NCBI RefSeq assembly: GCF_001757995.1
Contig: NZ_LXLV01000062.1
Span: 124,001 to 188,000, forward strand
Length of the DNA: 64,000 nucleotides
DNA from: Bacillus mycoides
GTDB lineage: Bacteria; Bacillota; Bacilli; Bacillales; Bacillaceae_G
Direction: 5' to 3'
Of the stretch, positions 1-7,812 are shown piece by piece. Made by a program: the position numbers and the translations under genes. Positions within the stretch are counted from its first letter, which is position 1, and every line of letters begins with the position of its first letter. The notes under the pieces were generated by a model. That model was given only the letters and a program-made list of their open reading frames with translations, was not told the DNA's origin and did not search any database.

Positions 1-243
1 AGCATCGTGATCTTCTTTTTCAAATAATTTATGCTCAAGAAAATGAGCAATCCCATCAGGCACACGAATCATTTCTTCTTTACCTAATGGTACAAATGTA
101 TTGTCCACAGAACCATATTTTGTCGTAAACGTTGCAAATGTTTTATTAAATCCTTGCTTCGGTAAAATATATACATCTAATCCATTCGGAAGTTTTTCAT
201 AATATAACGTCTCTTTTAATTGCTCATACACAATTTTCTCCAT
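1..243 (-). CDS. ymfH: M16 zinc metallopeptidase YmfH, N-terminal fragment
   Basis: Only the first 81 codons are in the window; the gene runs off the left edge. The start ATG directly follows the TAA of ymfF with no spacer, so the two are translationally coupled. The fragment reads MEKIVYEQLKETLYYEKLPN and reaches the HFLEH zinc-binding motif (HxxEH, about residues 67-71) typical of catalytic M16 (pitrilysin/processing-peptidase) subunits. By family it is the probable catalytic partner of YmfF. Substrate is unknown to me. Partial only because of the window boundary; no sign of a broken gene. Confidence 0.9.
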   Translation of the reverse strand, partial: MEKIVYEQLKETLYYEKLPNGLDVYILPKQGFNKTFATFTTKYGSVDNTFVPLGKEEMIRVPDGIAHFLEHKLFEKEDHDA

Positions 244-1518
244 TTATTCTCCCTCCGTTCCATGTAAAAAGTAAATTGTATCTAGTTCAATATTATTAGC
301 AACTTTCACAATCTCTTCTTTCGTCACGCTTTCTATGCCCGTTAGCCATTCTTCAACTGGACGCGTACGCTCCGAGATTACCCCGTGATAAAGCATTTCA
401 ACAAAACCACGTGGTGTATCAATTGCCTCTAAGATTTGATTTTGAATTACACTTTTTGTTTGATGCATCTCTTCTTCAGAAAAATCACCATTTTGCATCG
501 CTAGCATTTGTTCTTTAATAATTTCAACTGCTTTTTCATAATTTTTCGCTTCGATTCCTGACATAACAAACAACAAGCCTTTATGACTTTCAAAGCGTGA
601 TGCTGCATAGTACGCTAAACTATTTTTTTCACGCACATTTACGAATAGCTTCGAATGAGAAAAGCCTCCAAATAACCCATTGAACAATTGCAGCGCGAAA
701 TAATCTTCATCTTTATATGTGACAAACGTACGATAACCGATGTGTAATTTACTTTGTTTTAATTCTTGTTTTTCAACAACTTCTTTTTCTTCATTATTTC
801 GCTTATGAAGGAGTACATTTCTTTCTCTCACAGGACGCGCTGAAATAGAAAAATACTTACTTACAAGATCAACTGCACTTTCTGAAATATCACCAATAAT
901 ATATAGATCCATTTCATCTTCCGCTAACACTTTTTGATAATATTGATACAGACTTTCATTTGTAATAGAAGCAACACTCTCTTTTTTTCCATTTGCACTT
1001 AAGCGATACGGTTCTACTTTGCACATTTCTTCAATTAAACGCTCGTTTGCATAACGCATTTTATCATCATAAGTAGCTTCAATTCGTTGCAAGAGTGCTC
1101 GTTTCTCACTTTCTACAATAGAAGATAGAAAACCGTCCCCTTCTGTTGCTGGATTTAAAACAATATCAGATAACATAGAAAGCGCTTTTTCAAATAACGG
1201 TGGTGCATCGCGTAAATACGTTTCATTTGCAATGTCTACATAAATAGAGATGATATGGTCTTCACCTTTTTTACTTACATCTACCGCTAAAGAAGATCCA
1301 TATAATTCTTCTAAATATTGACGAAGACGAATTACAGAAGGCAGTTTTTCTGTCGCACTTTGCAATACGTATGGTAATAAGGCACGCTCTGTCACCGTCT
1401 CCTCATTTAAAGGTGCTTTAAAACGAAATACAAAGGTATTTGTTTTATATTTATCAGTCGGAATAATATGTACTCGCAAGCCACCTAATTCATGCAGTTG
1501 CTGTTCCATTAGTTTCAT
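244..1518 (-). CDS. ymfF: M16-family peptidase-like protein YmfF (probably non-catalytic subunit)
   Basis: 424 aa, M16 peptidase fold by resemblance to B. subtilis YmfF. The HxxEH zinc motif expected near residues 50-55 is not present (the region reads PYVLQSATEK), so this is likely the structural or substrate-binding partner of the HFLEH-containing YmfH encoded next. Start chosen at the ATG preceded by AAAGGAGGGC at 5-nt spacing. It has its own candidate promoter (1558-1587) after the terminator of the nup operon, so ymfF-ymfH is probably a separate transcription unit. Cytoplasmic: no signal peptide or membrane segment is visible. Confidence 0.88.
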   Translation of the reverse strand: MKLMEQQLHELGGLRVHIIPTDKYKTNTFVFRFKAPLNEETVTERALLPYVLQSATEKLPSVIRLRQYLEELYGSSLAVDVSKKGEDHIISIYVDIANETYLRDAPPLFEKALSMLSDIVLNPATEGDGFLSSIVESEKRALLQRIEATYDDKMRYANERLIEEMCKVEPYRLSANGKKESVASITNESLYQYYQKVLAEDEMDLYIIGDISESAVDLVSKYFSISARPVRERNVLLHKRNNEEKEVVEKQELKQSKLHIGYRTFVTYKDEDYFALQLFNGLFGGFSHSKLFVNVREKNSLAYYAASRFESHKGLLFVMSGIEAKNYEKAVEIIKEQMLAMQNGDFSEEEMHQTKSVIQNQILEAIDTPRGFVEMLYHGVISERTRPVEEWLTGIESVTKEEIVKVANNIELDTIYFLHGTEGE

Positions 1519-1557
1519 TAATAGCCCTCCTTTACGTATGTAGGAATATTCCTCTTC

Positions 1558-1587
1558 AATATACAGTTTTTAGAAATAAAAAATCAA
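1558..1587 (-). promoter_or_regulatory. Candidate sigma-A promoter of ymfF-ymfH
   Basis: Read on the minus strand: -35 TTGATT (1582-1587), 18-nt spacer, -10 TATATT (1558-1563). It is about 40 nt upstream of the ymfF start and downstream of the nupQ terminator. Confidence 0.5.
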
Positions 1588-1680
1588 CTTTTCTTCCTTA
1601 TTATGCTTACATTTGAGTCTTTCTAAAAACTTTAATATGTAAGGAACATAGTAAAATTCCGTATTAAATATATTCTATGT

Positions 1681-1706
1681 AAAAAAGCCCGCACTAATGT
1701 GCGAGC
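1681..1706 (-). terminator. Intrinsic terminator after nupQ
   Basis: Minus-strand stem GCTCGCAC / GTGCGGGC (8 pairs, one G-U), loop ATTA, followed by six T. It ends the nup operon 23 nt past the nupQ stop. Confidence 0.85.
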
Positions 1707-1728
1707 TTTTCTTATACTTTTTAAATAC

Positions 1729-2688
1729 TCATCGTTTTCCTTTTTCATAAGGTGTTCCTAATGCTTTTGGAGCTTCAGATCGACCTACAAAACCAACGAG
1801 TGCTAATATTGTAAATACATACGGTAATATCGTTAAGAATACACTTGGAATTTCTTTCAATACAGGAATTGTACCACCAGTTATCCCAAGTGATTGAGCA
1901 AATCCGAAGAACAGAGCTGCTCCAAGGGCGCCTAGTGGATTCCATTTACCGAAAATCATAGCTGCTAGTGCTAAGAAACCTTGTCCTGTAATTGTTGCAC
2001 CTGAGAAGTTACCAGAAATCGACATTGCGAAGACCGCACCACCAACTCCTGCAAACATTCCCGATATACAAACTGCAATATAACGCATTTTATATACATT
2101 AATCCCCATCGTATCTGCTGCCATTGGATGTTCACCAACAGCACGAAGACGAAGACCGAATGGTGTTTTATAAATAATGTACCAGACAACAAAAGCTAAA
2201 ATAATAGCAATATACGATGTTAACGGTACATTTGAGAAAAAGATTTTCCCGATTACCGGAATATCCGAAAGTCCTGGAACATCGATTTTTTCAATTCGGT
2301 ATTGAATAAAATCAGTCTGTCCTTTACCAAAGATTTTCTTAATCGCAAATACTGTTAAACCGAGAGCCAAAAAGTTAATCGCTACCCCGCTTACTACTTG
2401 ATCCGCGCGGAATGTAATGGATGCTACTGCGTGAAGAAGTGCAAATAACCCGCTACCAATAGCTGCAAATAATAGTGCAATCCAAGGAGTCATTGCTCCC
2501 CATGTATCACCCATTAATAACGTTGTAACAATACCAGTAAATGCACCAAATAACATTAAACCTTCTAATGCTATATTTACAACCCCAGAACGTTCACTGA
2601 ACACTCCACCTAACGCCGTAAAAATAAGTGGCGCTGCCGTATATAACGTACCAGTCACAAGAATGGCTAAAATATCTATAAAGCTCAT
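1729..2688 (-). CDS. nupQ: Nucleoside ABC transporter permease NupQ
   Basis: 319 aa, highly hydrophobic with about 8-9 membrane segments; BPD_transp_2 type permease of BMP-family nucleoside importers, e.g. the SGVVNIALEGLMLFGAF segment near residue 34. Last gene of ymfC-nupN-nupO-nupP-nupQ. Its ATG immediately follows the stop of nupP (2689), typical of coupled permease pairs. Forms the heterodimeric membrane channel with NupP and is driven by NupO. Purine nucleoside (guanosine-type) substrate is inferred from family and the guanine riboswitch of the operon. Confidence 0.88.
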   Translation of the reverse strand: MSFIDILAILVTGTLYTAAPLIFTALGGVFSERSGVVNIALEGLMLFGAFTGIVTTLLMGDTWGAMTPWIALLFAAIGSGLFALLHAVASITFRADQVVSGVAINFLALGLTVFAIKKIFGKGQTDFIQYRIEKIDVPGLSDIPVIGKIFFSNVPLTSYIAIILAFVVWYIIYKTPFGLRLRAVGEHPMAADTMGINVYKMRYIAVCISGMFAGVGGAVFAMSISGNFSGATITGQGFLALAAMIFGKWNPLGALGAALFFGFAQSLGITGGTIPVLKEIPSVFLTILPYVFTILALVGFVGRSEAPKALGTPYEKGKR

Positions 2689-3747
2689 TTATTTCCCCTC
2701 CTTGCTCATGCGTGTAAGTGCCCAGCGTAAAACATAACTGCAAGCAACAAAGAAAATAATACATGCAATAATAACATTAATTAACTCAGAAGGTACATCT
2801 GCTTCAAAATTCATTTGCGGGGCTGCACTTTTCAAACCACCGAACAGTAAAGCCGATAATAATATACCAAACGGATTATTCCCTCCAAGAAGAGCTACCG
2901 CAATCCCATCAAATCCAATACCTGTAAACGAAGACATCGCTGTCATGTTTTGGAATGTACCAAGCCCTTCCATAGCACCACCAATCCCTGCAAATGCACC
3001 CGCAATCGTCATAGATAGCACAACATTTCGAGAAACTTTCATCCCCGCATACTGAGAAGCATGTTGATTAAACCCAACAGATTTCAATTCGTATCCCAAT
3101 GTCGTTCTGTCCAATAAGAACCACATAATAATCGCAATTAAAATCGCTACGATAATTCCCCAGTGCAAACGAGAACCATCCGTTAAAGAAGATAACCATT
3201 CAGAAGATAAAGAAGCACTAGATTTTATGTCATACGATTTCTCATTCGCCTCATGTAAAAAGCGCTTAATTAAATCATACGTCACGTAAAGTGCAATATA
3301 ATTCATCATGATCGTTACGATTACTTCATTTACTTTAAATTTCCCTTTCAAATATCCCGGGATAAATCCCCATAAACCACCAGCTATCGCCGCTACTAAA
3401 ATTGACAACGGAATATGTAAAATTGCCGGTAATGATACTGCATATCCAAACCAAACAGCAGCAAGCCAACCAACTAATAATTGCCCTTCTACTCCGATGT
3501 TAAAAAGACCTGTACGGAATGCAAATGCCACAGAAAGTCCTGCTAACACAAGCGGAATCATCGTACGTAATGTCTCACCAATTGCTTGCGGATTTCCAAC
3601 CATTCCTTCCCAAAGCGCTGCATACCCAACAATTGGATCATATCCACTAACTAACATTACAATGGCACCAACAAGTAAACCAAAAATAACGGATAATACA
3701 GGAACTAAAATGTTAATTGTTCGCTCCGTTAAAAATTTTTTAGCCAT
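2689..3747 (-). CDS. nupP: Nucleoside ABC transporter permease NupP
   Basis: 352 aa membrane protein of the same permease family as NupQ, with the family segment FNIGVEGQLLVGWL about residues 81-94. Begins MAKKFLTERTINILVPVLSV with the first membrane helix near residues 12-34. Its start overlaps the last 8 nt of nupO, so translation is coupled. Pairs with NupQ; NupO supplies ATP hydrolysis and lipoprotein NupN delivers the ligand. Confidence 0.88.
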   Translation of the reverse strand: MAKKFLTERTINILVPVLSVIFGLLVGAIVMLVSGYDPIVGYAALWEGMVGNPQAIGETLRTMIPLVLAGLSVAFAFRTGLFNIGVEGQLLVGWLAAVWFGYAVSLPAILHIPLSILVAAIAGGLWGFIPGYLKGKFKVNEVIVTIMMNYIALYVTYDLIKRFLHEANEKSYDIKSSASLSSEWLSSLTDGSRLHWGIIVAILIAIIMWFLLDRTTLGYELKSVGFNQHASQYAGMKVSRNVVLSMTIAGAFAGIGGAMEGLGTFQNMTAMSSFTGIGFDGIAVALLGGNNPFGILLSALLFGGLKSAAPQMNFEADVPSELINVIIACIIFFVACSYVLRWALTRMSKEGK

Positions 3748-5272
3748 TTGTATTCACCTTCTCTTTCTCCGTTCCGCCAGCCATCAACAAGCCAAGCTGT
3801 TGTTCATTTGTTTCTTTCGCATCGACAATTGCTACAATTTTCCCTTCATATATAACAGCAACTCGATCACTTACATTCAAAATTTCATCCAGTTCTAGCG
3901 ATAGAAGTAATACTGCTTTCCCATTATCTCTCTGCTCGATTAATTTTTTATGAATAAATTCAATCGCACCTACATCTAAACCACGTGTTGGCTGTGCCGC
4001 AATTAATAAATCTGGATTACGATCCACTTCACGTGCGATAATTGCCTTTTGCTGGTTTCCACCAGATAGTGCACGAGCTAACGTTTGTTCACTAGGTGTA
4101 CGTACATCAAACTGTTCTATAAGCGCTTTTGCTTTTTGTGTGATTTTACTAAAATTAAAAATCCCTTTCTTTGAGAATGGATTTTTATAGTACGTTTGCA
4201 AAACTATATTATCTCTAACAGAAAAATCAAGCACAAGCCCGTGTTTATGACGGTCTTCTGGAATATGACCAATTCCTTCCTCTGTAATTCTTCGAACAGG
4301 CCAATTCGTTATTTCTTTTCCTTTAATTGCAATAGAACCTGACTCAACTTTTCGTAAACCAGTAATTGCCTCTATTAATTCACTTTGTCCATTTCCATCA
4401 ATCCCTGCAATACCAACGATTTCTCCTGCACGAACAGTTAAGTCAAGGCCTTTTACAGCAGGTAATTGGCGTGCATCATGAACGACAAGATTCGCAACAG
4501 ACAGAACCTCCTCTTTCGGTTTGGCCTCTATTTTTTCTGTTTTAAAATTCACTTGACGTCCGACCATTAACTCTGCAAGTTTATGTTCATCAGTTTCCGA
4601 AACATCAACTGTACCAATCCCTTTACCTTTACGAATAATTGTGCAACGATCGCAAACTTCCATAATTTCTTTTAATTTATGTGTAATAAGAATGATAGAT
4701 TTTCCTTCTTGCACAAGCTTTTTCATAATTTGAATCAACTCATGAATTTCTTGAGGAGTTAACACTGCAGTCGGTTCATCGAATATTAAAATCTCCGCAC
4801 CACGATAAAGCGTCTTTAATATTTCAACCCTTTGCTGCATCCCAACCGAAATATCTTCAATCTTTGCATATGGGTCAACCGCTAAACCATACTGTTCAGA
4901 TAATTGTTTAATTTCTTTCGCAGCTTCTTCAACAGCAATTTTCCCTTTTTTCTTCGGCTCATTTCCAAGAATGATATTCTCTGTAACTGTAAAATTATGA
5001 ACAAGCATAAAATGCTGATGGACCATCCCAATTCCAAGGTCATTTGCTATATTCGGATTTGTAATTTTTACAGGGTTTCCTTTAATTTTAATTTCGCCCT
5101 GTTCTGGTTGATACAAACCGAACAGTACATTCATCAACGTTGATTTCCCTGCACCATTTTCTCCAAGTAAAGCGTGTATCTCTCCCTGTTTTACTTGCAG
5201 CGTAATATCATCATTCGCTACAATGCCTGGGAATACTTTTGTAATATTGTTCATCTCAATTACGTATTCCAT
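3740..5272 (-). CDS. nupO: Nucleoside ABC transporter ATP-binding protein NupO
   Basis: 510 aa with two tandem ABC ATPase domains. First domain: Walker A GENGAGKST (residues 37-45), signature VGMQQRVEIL and Walker B LIFDEPTAVL. Second domain: degenerate P-loop GIDGNGQSE, signature SGGNQQKAIIAREV and LIAAQPTRGLD. This canonical-plus-degenerate pairing is usual for sugar/nucleoside importers (RbsA/BMP class). Start placed at ATG-Glu-Tyr because AGAAGGAGGAAC precedes it; an upstream in-frame start would lie inside the ribosome-binding site. It powers NupP/NupQ. Confidence 0.9.
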   Translation of the reverse strand: MEYVIEMNNITKVFPGIVANDDITLQVKQGEIHALLGENGAGKSTLMNVLFGLYQPEQGEIKIKGNPVKITNPNIANDLGIGMVHQHFMLVHNFTVTENIILGNEPKKKGKIAVEEAAKEIKQLSEQYGLAVDPYAKIEDISVGMQQRVEILKTLYRGAEILIFDEPTAVLTPQEIHELIQIMKKLVQEGKSIILITHKLKEIMEVCDRCTIIRKGKGIGTVDVSETDEHKLAELMVGRQVNFKTEKIEAKPKEEVLSVANLVVHDARQLPAVKGLDLTVRAGEIVGIAGIDGNGQSELIEAITGLRKVESGSIAIKGKEITNWPVRRITEEGIGHIPEDRHKHGLVLDFSVRDNIVLQTYYKNPFSKKGIFNFSKITQKAKALIEQFDVRTPSEQTLARALSGGNQQKAIIAREVDRNPDLLIAAQPTRGLDVGAIEFIHKKLIEQRDNGKAVLLLSLELDEILNVSDRVAVIYEGKIVAIVDAKETNEQQLGLLMAGGTEKEKVNTNG

Positions 5273-5337
5273 TTTGTTCCTCCTTCTAGCAGGGAACACT
5301 CCCTAATTACACTCTATTAAAAGTATTTTTATATATA

Positions 5338-5366
5338 CAAAGGTTAGTTCTAAGAACTAACCTTTG
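5338..5366 (-). terminator. Intercistronic hairpin between nupN and nupO
   Basis: Near-perfect palindrome: CAAAGGTTAG paired with CTAACCTTTG, extendable inward by TTC/GAA. No T-run follows on the minus strand. This is typical of a stabilising or partially terminating hairpin that raises solute-binding-protein mRNA above that of the membrane components. Classed as terminator for lack of a better type. Confidence 0.55.
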
Positions 5367-5380
5367 CTATTGCTCTATCA

Positions 5381-6457
5381 TTATTTCTTTAGAGCAGCTT
5401 CGTATGCTTTATATTCATCATCAGTCGCAGGTACTTTAATTTCACCAGCAGTGATTTTTTTCTCAAACTCTTCTACTTTTGTTAAAATTTCTGGGTTTAC
5501 TTTTTTCACATTATCAGTTGATTTCGAGATACCAACACCATCATCTTTTAAGCCAAACTCTTCTACTTTACCGCCTTTTAACTTACCATCTTTCGCTTCT
5601 TGTGCTACTTTTGCAACTGCAATATCAACACGTTTCACCATAGAAGTTAAAGTTACGTTTTCAGGCATACCTTCTTGATTTTGGTCACGGTCAACACCGA
5701 TTACCCAAACATTTTCACCTTTTTTCTTACGGTTTTTCGCTTCTGTGAATACACCGTTACCAGTTGCACCTGAAGCATGGTAAATTACGTCAACACCTTG
5801 ACCGTACATTGCTGAAGCTAATACAGATCCTTTTTCTGGCTTATCAAATGCATCAGCATATTGTGATACAATTTCGATATTTGGATTTACTGCTTTCGCT
5901 CCAGCTTTAAAACCTGATTCGAATTTTGTAATTAATGGACTCTTCACACCACCAACAAAACCAACTTTATTTGATTTTGTTGTCATTGCTGCTACAGCAC
6001 CAACTAGGAATGAACCTTCATGGTCTTTAAATGTAATACTTGTTACATTCGGTTCTTTCACAACAGTATCTACAATTGCAAATTGCTCTTTCGGATATTG
6101 TTTTGCAACCTTTTCAATCGAGTCTTGCATTAAAAATCCAATACCAAACGTTGTATTATAATGATCTTTCGCAAATTTCGTTAAATTCGGAATGTAATCA
6201 GCATCTTTACTTGATTGAAGGTAACGATATCCTTCATTTTTCTTTAAATCGTTGTCTTTACCGAATTTTGTTAAACCTTCCCAAGCTGATTGGTTAAATG
6301 ATTTATCATCAACGCCCCCAACATCTGTAACCATACCAACCTTAAACTCTTTATCCCCTTTTTTGTCACTATCCGCTTTATCCGAGTTACCACATGCACC
6401 TAACACTGTACTTGCTGCTAACGTTAACGATAATAAAAGACCTGTTTTTTTCTTCAT
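5381..6457 (-). CDS. nupN: BMP-family nucleoside-binding lipoprotein NupN
   Basis: 358 aa. Lipoprotein signal peptide with lipobox VLGAC and acylated Cys22, followed by a Ser/Lys/Asp-rich linker and a BMP (PnrA/TmpC-like) solute-binding domain; characteristic stretches are KVGMVTDVGGVDDKSFNQSAWEG and the later VIYHASGATGNGVF. By family it binds purine nucleosides outside the membrane and hands them to NupP/NupQ. Good ribosome-binding site (AGGAGGGG). It lies directly after the regulator ymfC, and a strong hairpin separates it from nupO. Confidence 0.88.
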   Translation of the reverse strand: MKKKTGLLLSLTLAASTVLGACGNSDKADSDKKGDKEFKVGMVTDVGGVDDKSFNQSAWEGLTKFGKDNDLKKNEGYRYLQSSKDADYIPNLTKFAKDHYNTTFGIGFLMQDSIEKVAKQYPKEQFAIVDTVVKEPNVTSITFKDHEGSFLVGAVAAMTTKSNKVGFVGGVKSPLITKFESGFKAGAKAVNPNIEIVSQYADAFDKPEKGSVLASAMYGQGVDVIYHASGATGNGVFTEAKNRKKKGENVWVIGVDRDQNQEGMPENVTLTSMVKRVDIAVAKVAQEAKDGKLKGGKVEEFGLKDDGVGISKSTDNVKKVNPEILTKVEEFEKKITAGEIKVPATDDEYKAYEAALKK

Positions 6458-6547
6458 ACTAGAAACCCCTCCTGAAATGTTTTGTCTAATGATTCATACG
6501 CTGCTGTCCCTTACTTCTTGCTGTCACCTCCCTAAAAAGGAACTTCC

Positions 6548-7273
6548 CTACATACGTTTTCTTAATACGTGGAAGCTAAACTTATCAGCTCTAAAGTAAT
6601 TAATAGAATATAAGATTGGCTCATCATTTTGATCATAGTGCATTTGTTTTAAAACTAGCAGTGCCGTTTCAGGTTCACATTCTAAAATCGGTGAAACTTT
6701 CGGGTGATAACCAATCGGTTCAATGTGAGCAACTGCGTATGTGATACGCTTGTGCGTATTATTATGTATTACTGTAAGCAGCGATTCCTCATTGTATCCC
6801 GATAAATCTGGTAATATCTCTTTTGCCAGTTTATCAATGCAATATACAACTGGTTCCCCATCCGCTGTACGAACACGTTCAATCATTACTGCGCTAAAAC
6901 CATCTTCACAATTAAATTTCTCTTTTTCTTCTTCTGTTAAAGTTGTTGTAGATGATGATAAAAAGATTGTTCCTGGTGTTTTCCCCACACTAGAAATCAT
7001 ATCTGTAATACTAGAAAGTTGCTCTATTCCAGAAGAAAATAACGGCTTCGCATTTACAAATGTCCCTACACCATGTCTACGAATAACAACATTTTCTTCT
7101 TCTAAAATACGTAGTGCTTCCCTTAAAGTTGCCCTACTTACACCAAGTTCTTTCGCTAGATCAAACTCTGAAGGTAACTTTTGTTTTTCTTTGTAAGCCC
7201 CATCTTTAATTTTTCCTTTGATGTGATCAATCACCCGTAAATATAGGTGACGACTATCGGATTTTACTGACAT
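6548..7273 (-). CDS. ymfC: GntR-family (HutC subfamily) transcriptional regulator YmfC
   Basis: 241 aa, the length I recall for B. subtilis YmfC. N-terminal winged helix-turn-helix about residues 10-73 (recognition region [19 protein letters not shown]) and a C-terminal UTRA effector-binding domain from about residue 90. Start set at ATG-Ser-Val, 5 nt after GGGGGAG; the longer frame would start inside that site. First gene after the guanine riboswitch leader and first of the nup operon, so it probably regulates the importer, with a purine nucleoside or related metabolite as possible effector (inference). Confidence 0.85.
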   Translation of the reverse strand: MSVKSDSRHLYLRVIDHIKGKIKDGAYKEKQKLPSEFDLAKELGVSRATLREALRILEEENVVIRRHGVGTFVNAKPLFSSGIEQLSSITDMISSVGKTPGTIFLSSSTTTLTEEEKEKFNCEDGFSAVMIERVRTADGEPVVYCIDKLAKEILPDLSGYNEESLLTVIHNNTHKRITYAVAHIEPIGYHPKVSPILECEPETALLVLKQMHYDQNDEPILYSINYFRADKFSFHVLRKRM

Positions 7274-7434
7274 AAGACTCCCCCGCATTTCAATTATTCG
7301 ACCTCTGATGTAAGACTTCTTTTCTCTTTTTTCAACTTACAACATAGTATAAATTACTAAACAATAAAAATAAGCGTAATTATCGAATAAATATTAATAA
7401 TTTTTCAAGATGAAATTTTCACACTTTATTCCAT
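7274..7434 (-). other. Leader between riboswitch terminator and ymfC
   Basis: AT-rich untranslated stretch. A weak second promoter candidate is present: -35 TTGAAA (7403-7408), 18-nt spacer, -10 GATAAT (7379-7384). If real, it would give basal, riboswitch-independent ymfC-nup transcription. I see no gene here. Confidence 0.4.
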
Positions 7435-7490
7435 AAAAAAAACTTTGCACCATAAACATTCCTCATATCGAGAAAAAGTTCGGCACAAAG
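7435..7490 (-). terminator. Riboswitch expression platform: intrinsic terminator
   Basis: Minus-strand outer stem CTTTGTGCC (7482-7490) with GGTGCAAAG (7443-7451), nine pairs including two G-U, plus an inner hairpin around TTTCTC/GAGGAA. Eight consecutive T follow (7435-7442). It sits 22 nt after the purine aptamer, the arrangement of a ligand-induced transcription OFF switch. Confidence 0.85.
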
Positions 7491-7512
7491 ATTCCTTACA
7501 TCCTTTGTTACA

Positions 7513-7594
7513 CACTTTTCCCCCATAGTCTAGCAATTCATGGTTGCCAGGTAGAAACTTATGGACCTTATCTCCAAGATTATATGAGGCAGTG
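7513..7594 (-). ncRNA. Purine (guanine-class) riboswitch aptamer upstream of ymfC-nup
   Basis: Minus strand contains the hallmark core blocks of the purine riboswitch in order. P1 uses CCTC/GGGG. The 5' junction is ATATAATC. P2 has loop GATAAGG. The J2/3 junction is AAGTTTCTACC. P3 CTGGCAA/TTGCTAG (7 pairs, one G-U) has loop CCATGAA. The 3' junction is ACTATGG. The base equivalent to position 74 of the xpt aptamer is C (plus-strand g at 7528), which predicts guanine/hypoxanthine rather than adenine binding. A near-consensus promoter lies upstream and a terminator downstream, so excess guanine should shut off the ymfC-nup operon. Confidence 0.94.
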
Positions 7595-7609
7595 ATTCTT
7601 TTCGAAGTA

Positions 7610-7638
7610 ATCTTACCACTTGCTCCCATATGTGTCAA
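7610..7638 (-). promoter_or_regulatory. Sigma-A promoter of the riboswitch-ymfC-nup transcript
   Basis: Minus strand: perfect -35 TTGACA (7633-7638), 17-nt spacer, -10 TAAGAT (7610-7615). The predicted transcription start is near 7603, about 10 nt before the aptamer. Confidence 0.8.
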
Positions 7639-7663
7639 CAGAATTCAACATTTTTCTACATTA

Positions 7664-7707
7664 AATATCGAACGTTTCGATAACCAAAACGATAAGCATT
7701 CGTATTC
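7664..7707 (-). promoter_or_regulatory. Possible PurR operator (inverted PurBox pair)
   Basis: On the plus strand AATATCGAACGTT (7664-7676) matches 11 of 13 positions of the Bacillus PurBox AWWWCCGAACWWT. An inverted, weaker copy AGCATTCGTATTC (7695-7707, 8 of 13) lies 18 nt away; the usual gap is 16-17. The pair is about 60-105 nt upstream of the predicted transcription start. The first half also forms a 7-bp-arm palindrome (7666-7682). Suggestive only. Confidence 0.4.
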
Positions 7708-7775
7708 TAAAGAGCACCCTATGATGTAAGCCCTTTCTTTTCTGTTGACTATAGTATATAACAAAAACAGCATAT

Positions 7776-7812
7776 AAAAAAGCCTAATTGTAAAAACAAT
7801 TAGGCTTTTTTT
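7776..7812 (-). terminator. Intrinsic terminator after spoIIIE
   Basis: Stem AAGCCTAATTG / CAATTAGGCTT with loop TTTTTA-type and flanking A/T runs. The stem base overlaps the spoIIIE stop codon. Symmetric, so could act in both directions. Confidence 0.85.

Noticed and set aside
3308-3898. 196-codon plus-strand open frame
   Set aside because: Antisense to nupP and nupO, low-complexity composition, no ribosome-binding site; a shadow frame.
7426-7638. 70-codon minus-strand open frame with several Cys codons between spoIIIE and ymfC
   Set aside because: It lies exactly over the -10/-35 region, the guanine aptamer and the terminator; it has no ribosome-binding site and starts with TTG from the -35 box.
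7744-7778. Plus-strand TTGACT with downstream TATAAA as a promoter
   Set aside because: Spacer far from 17 nt and no plus-strand gene follows.
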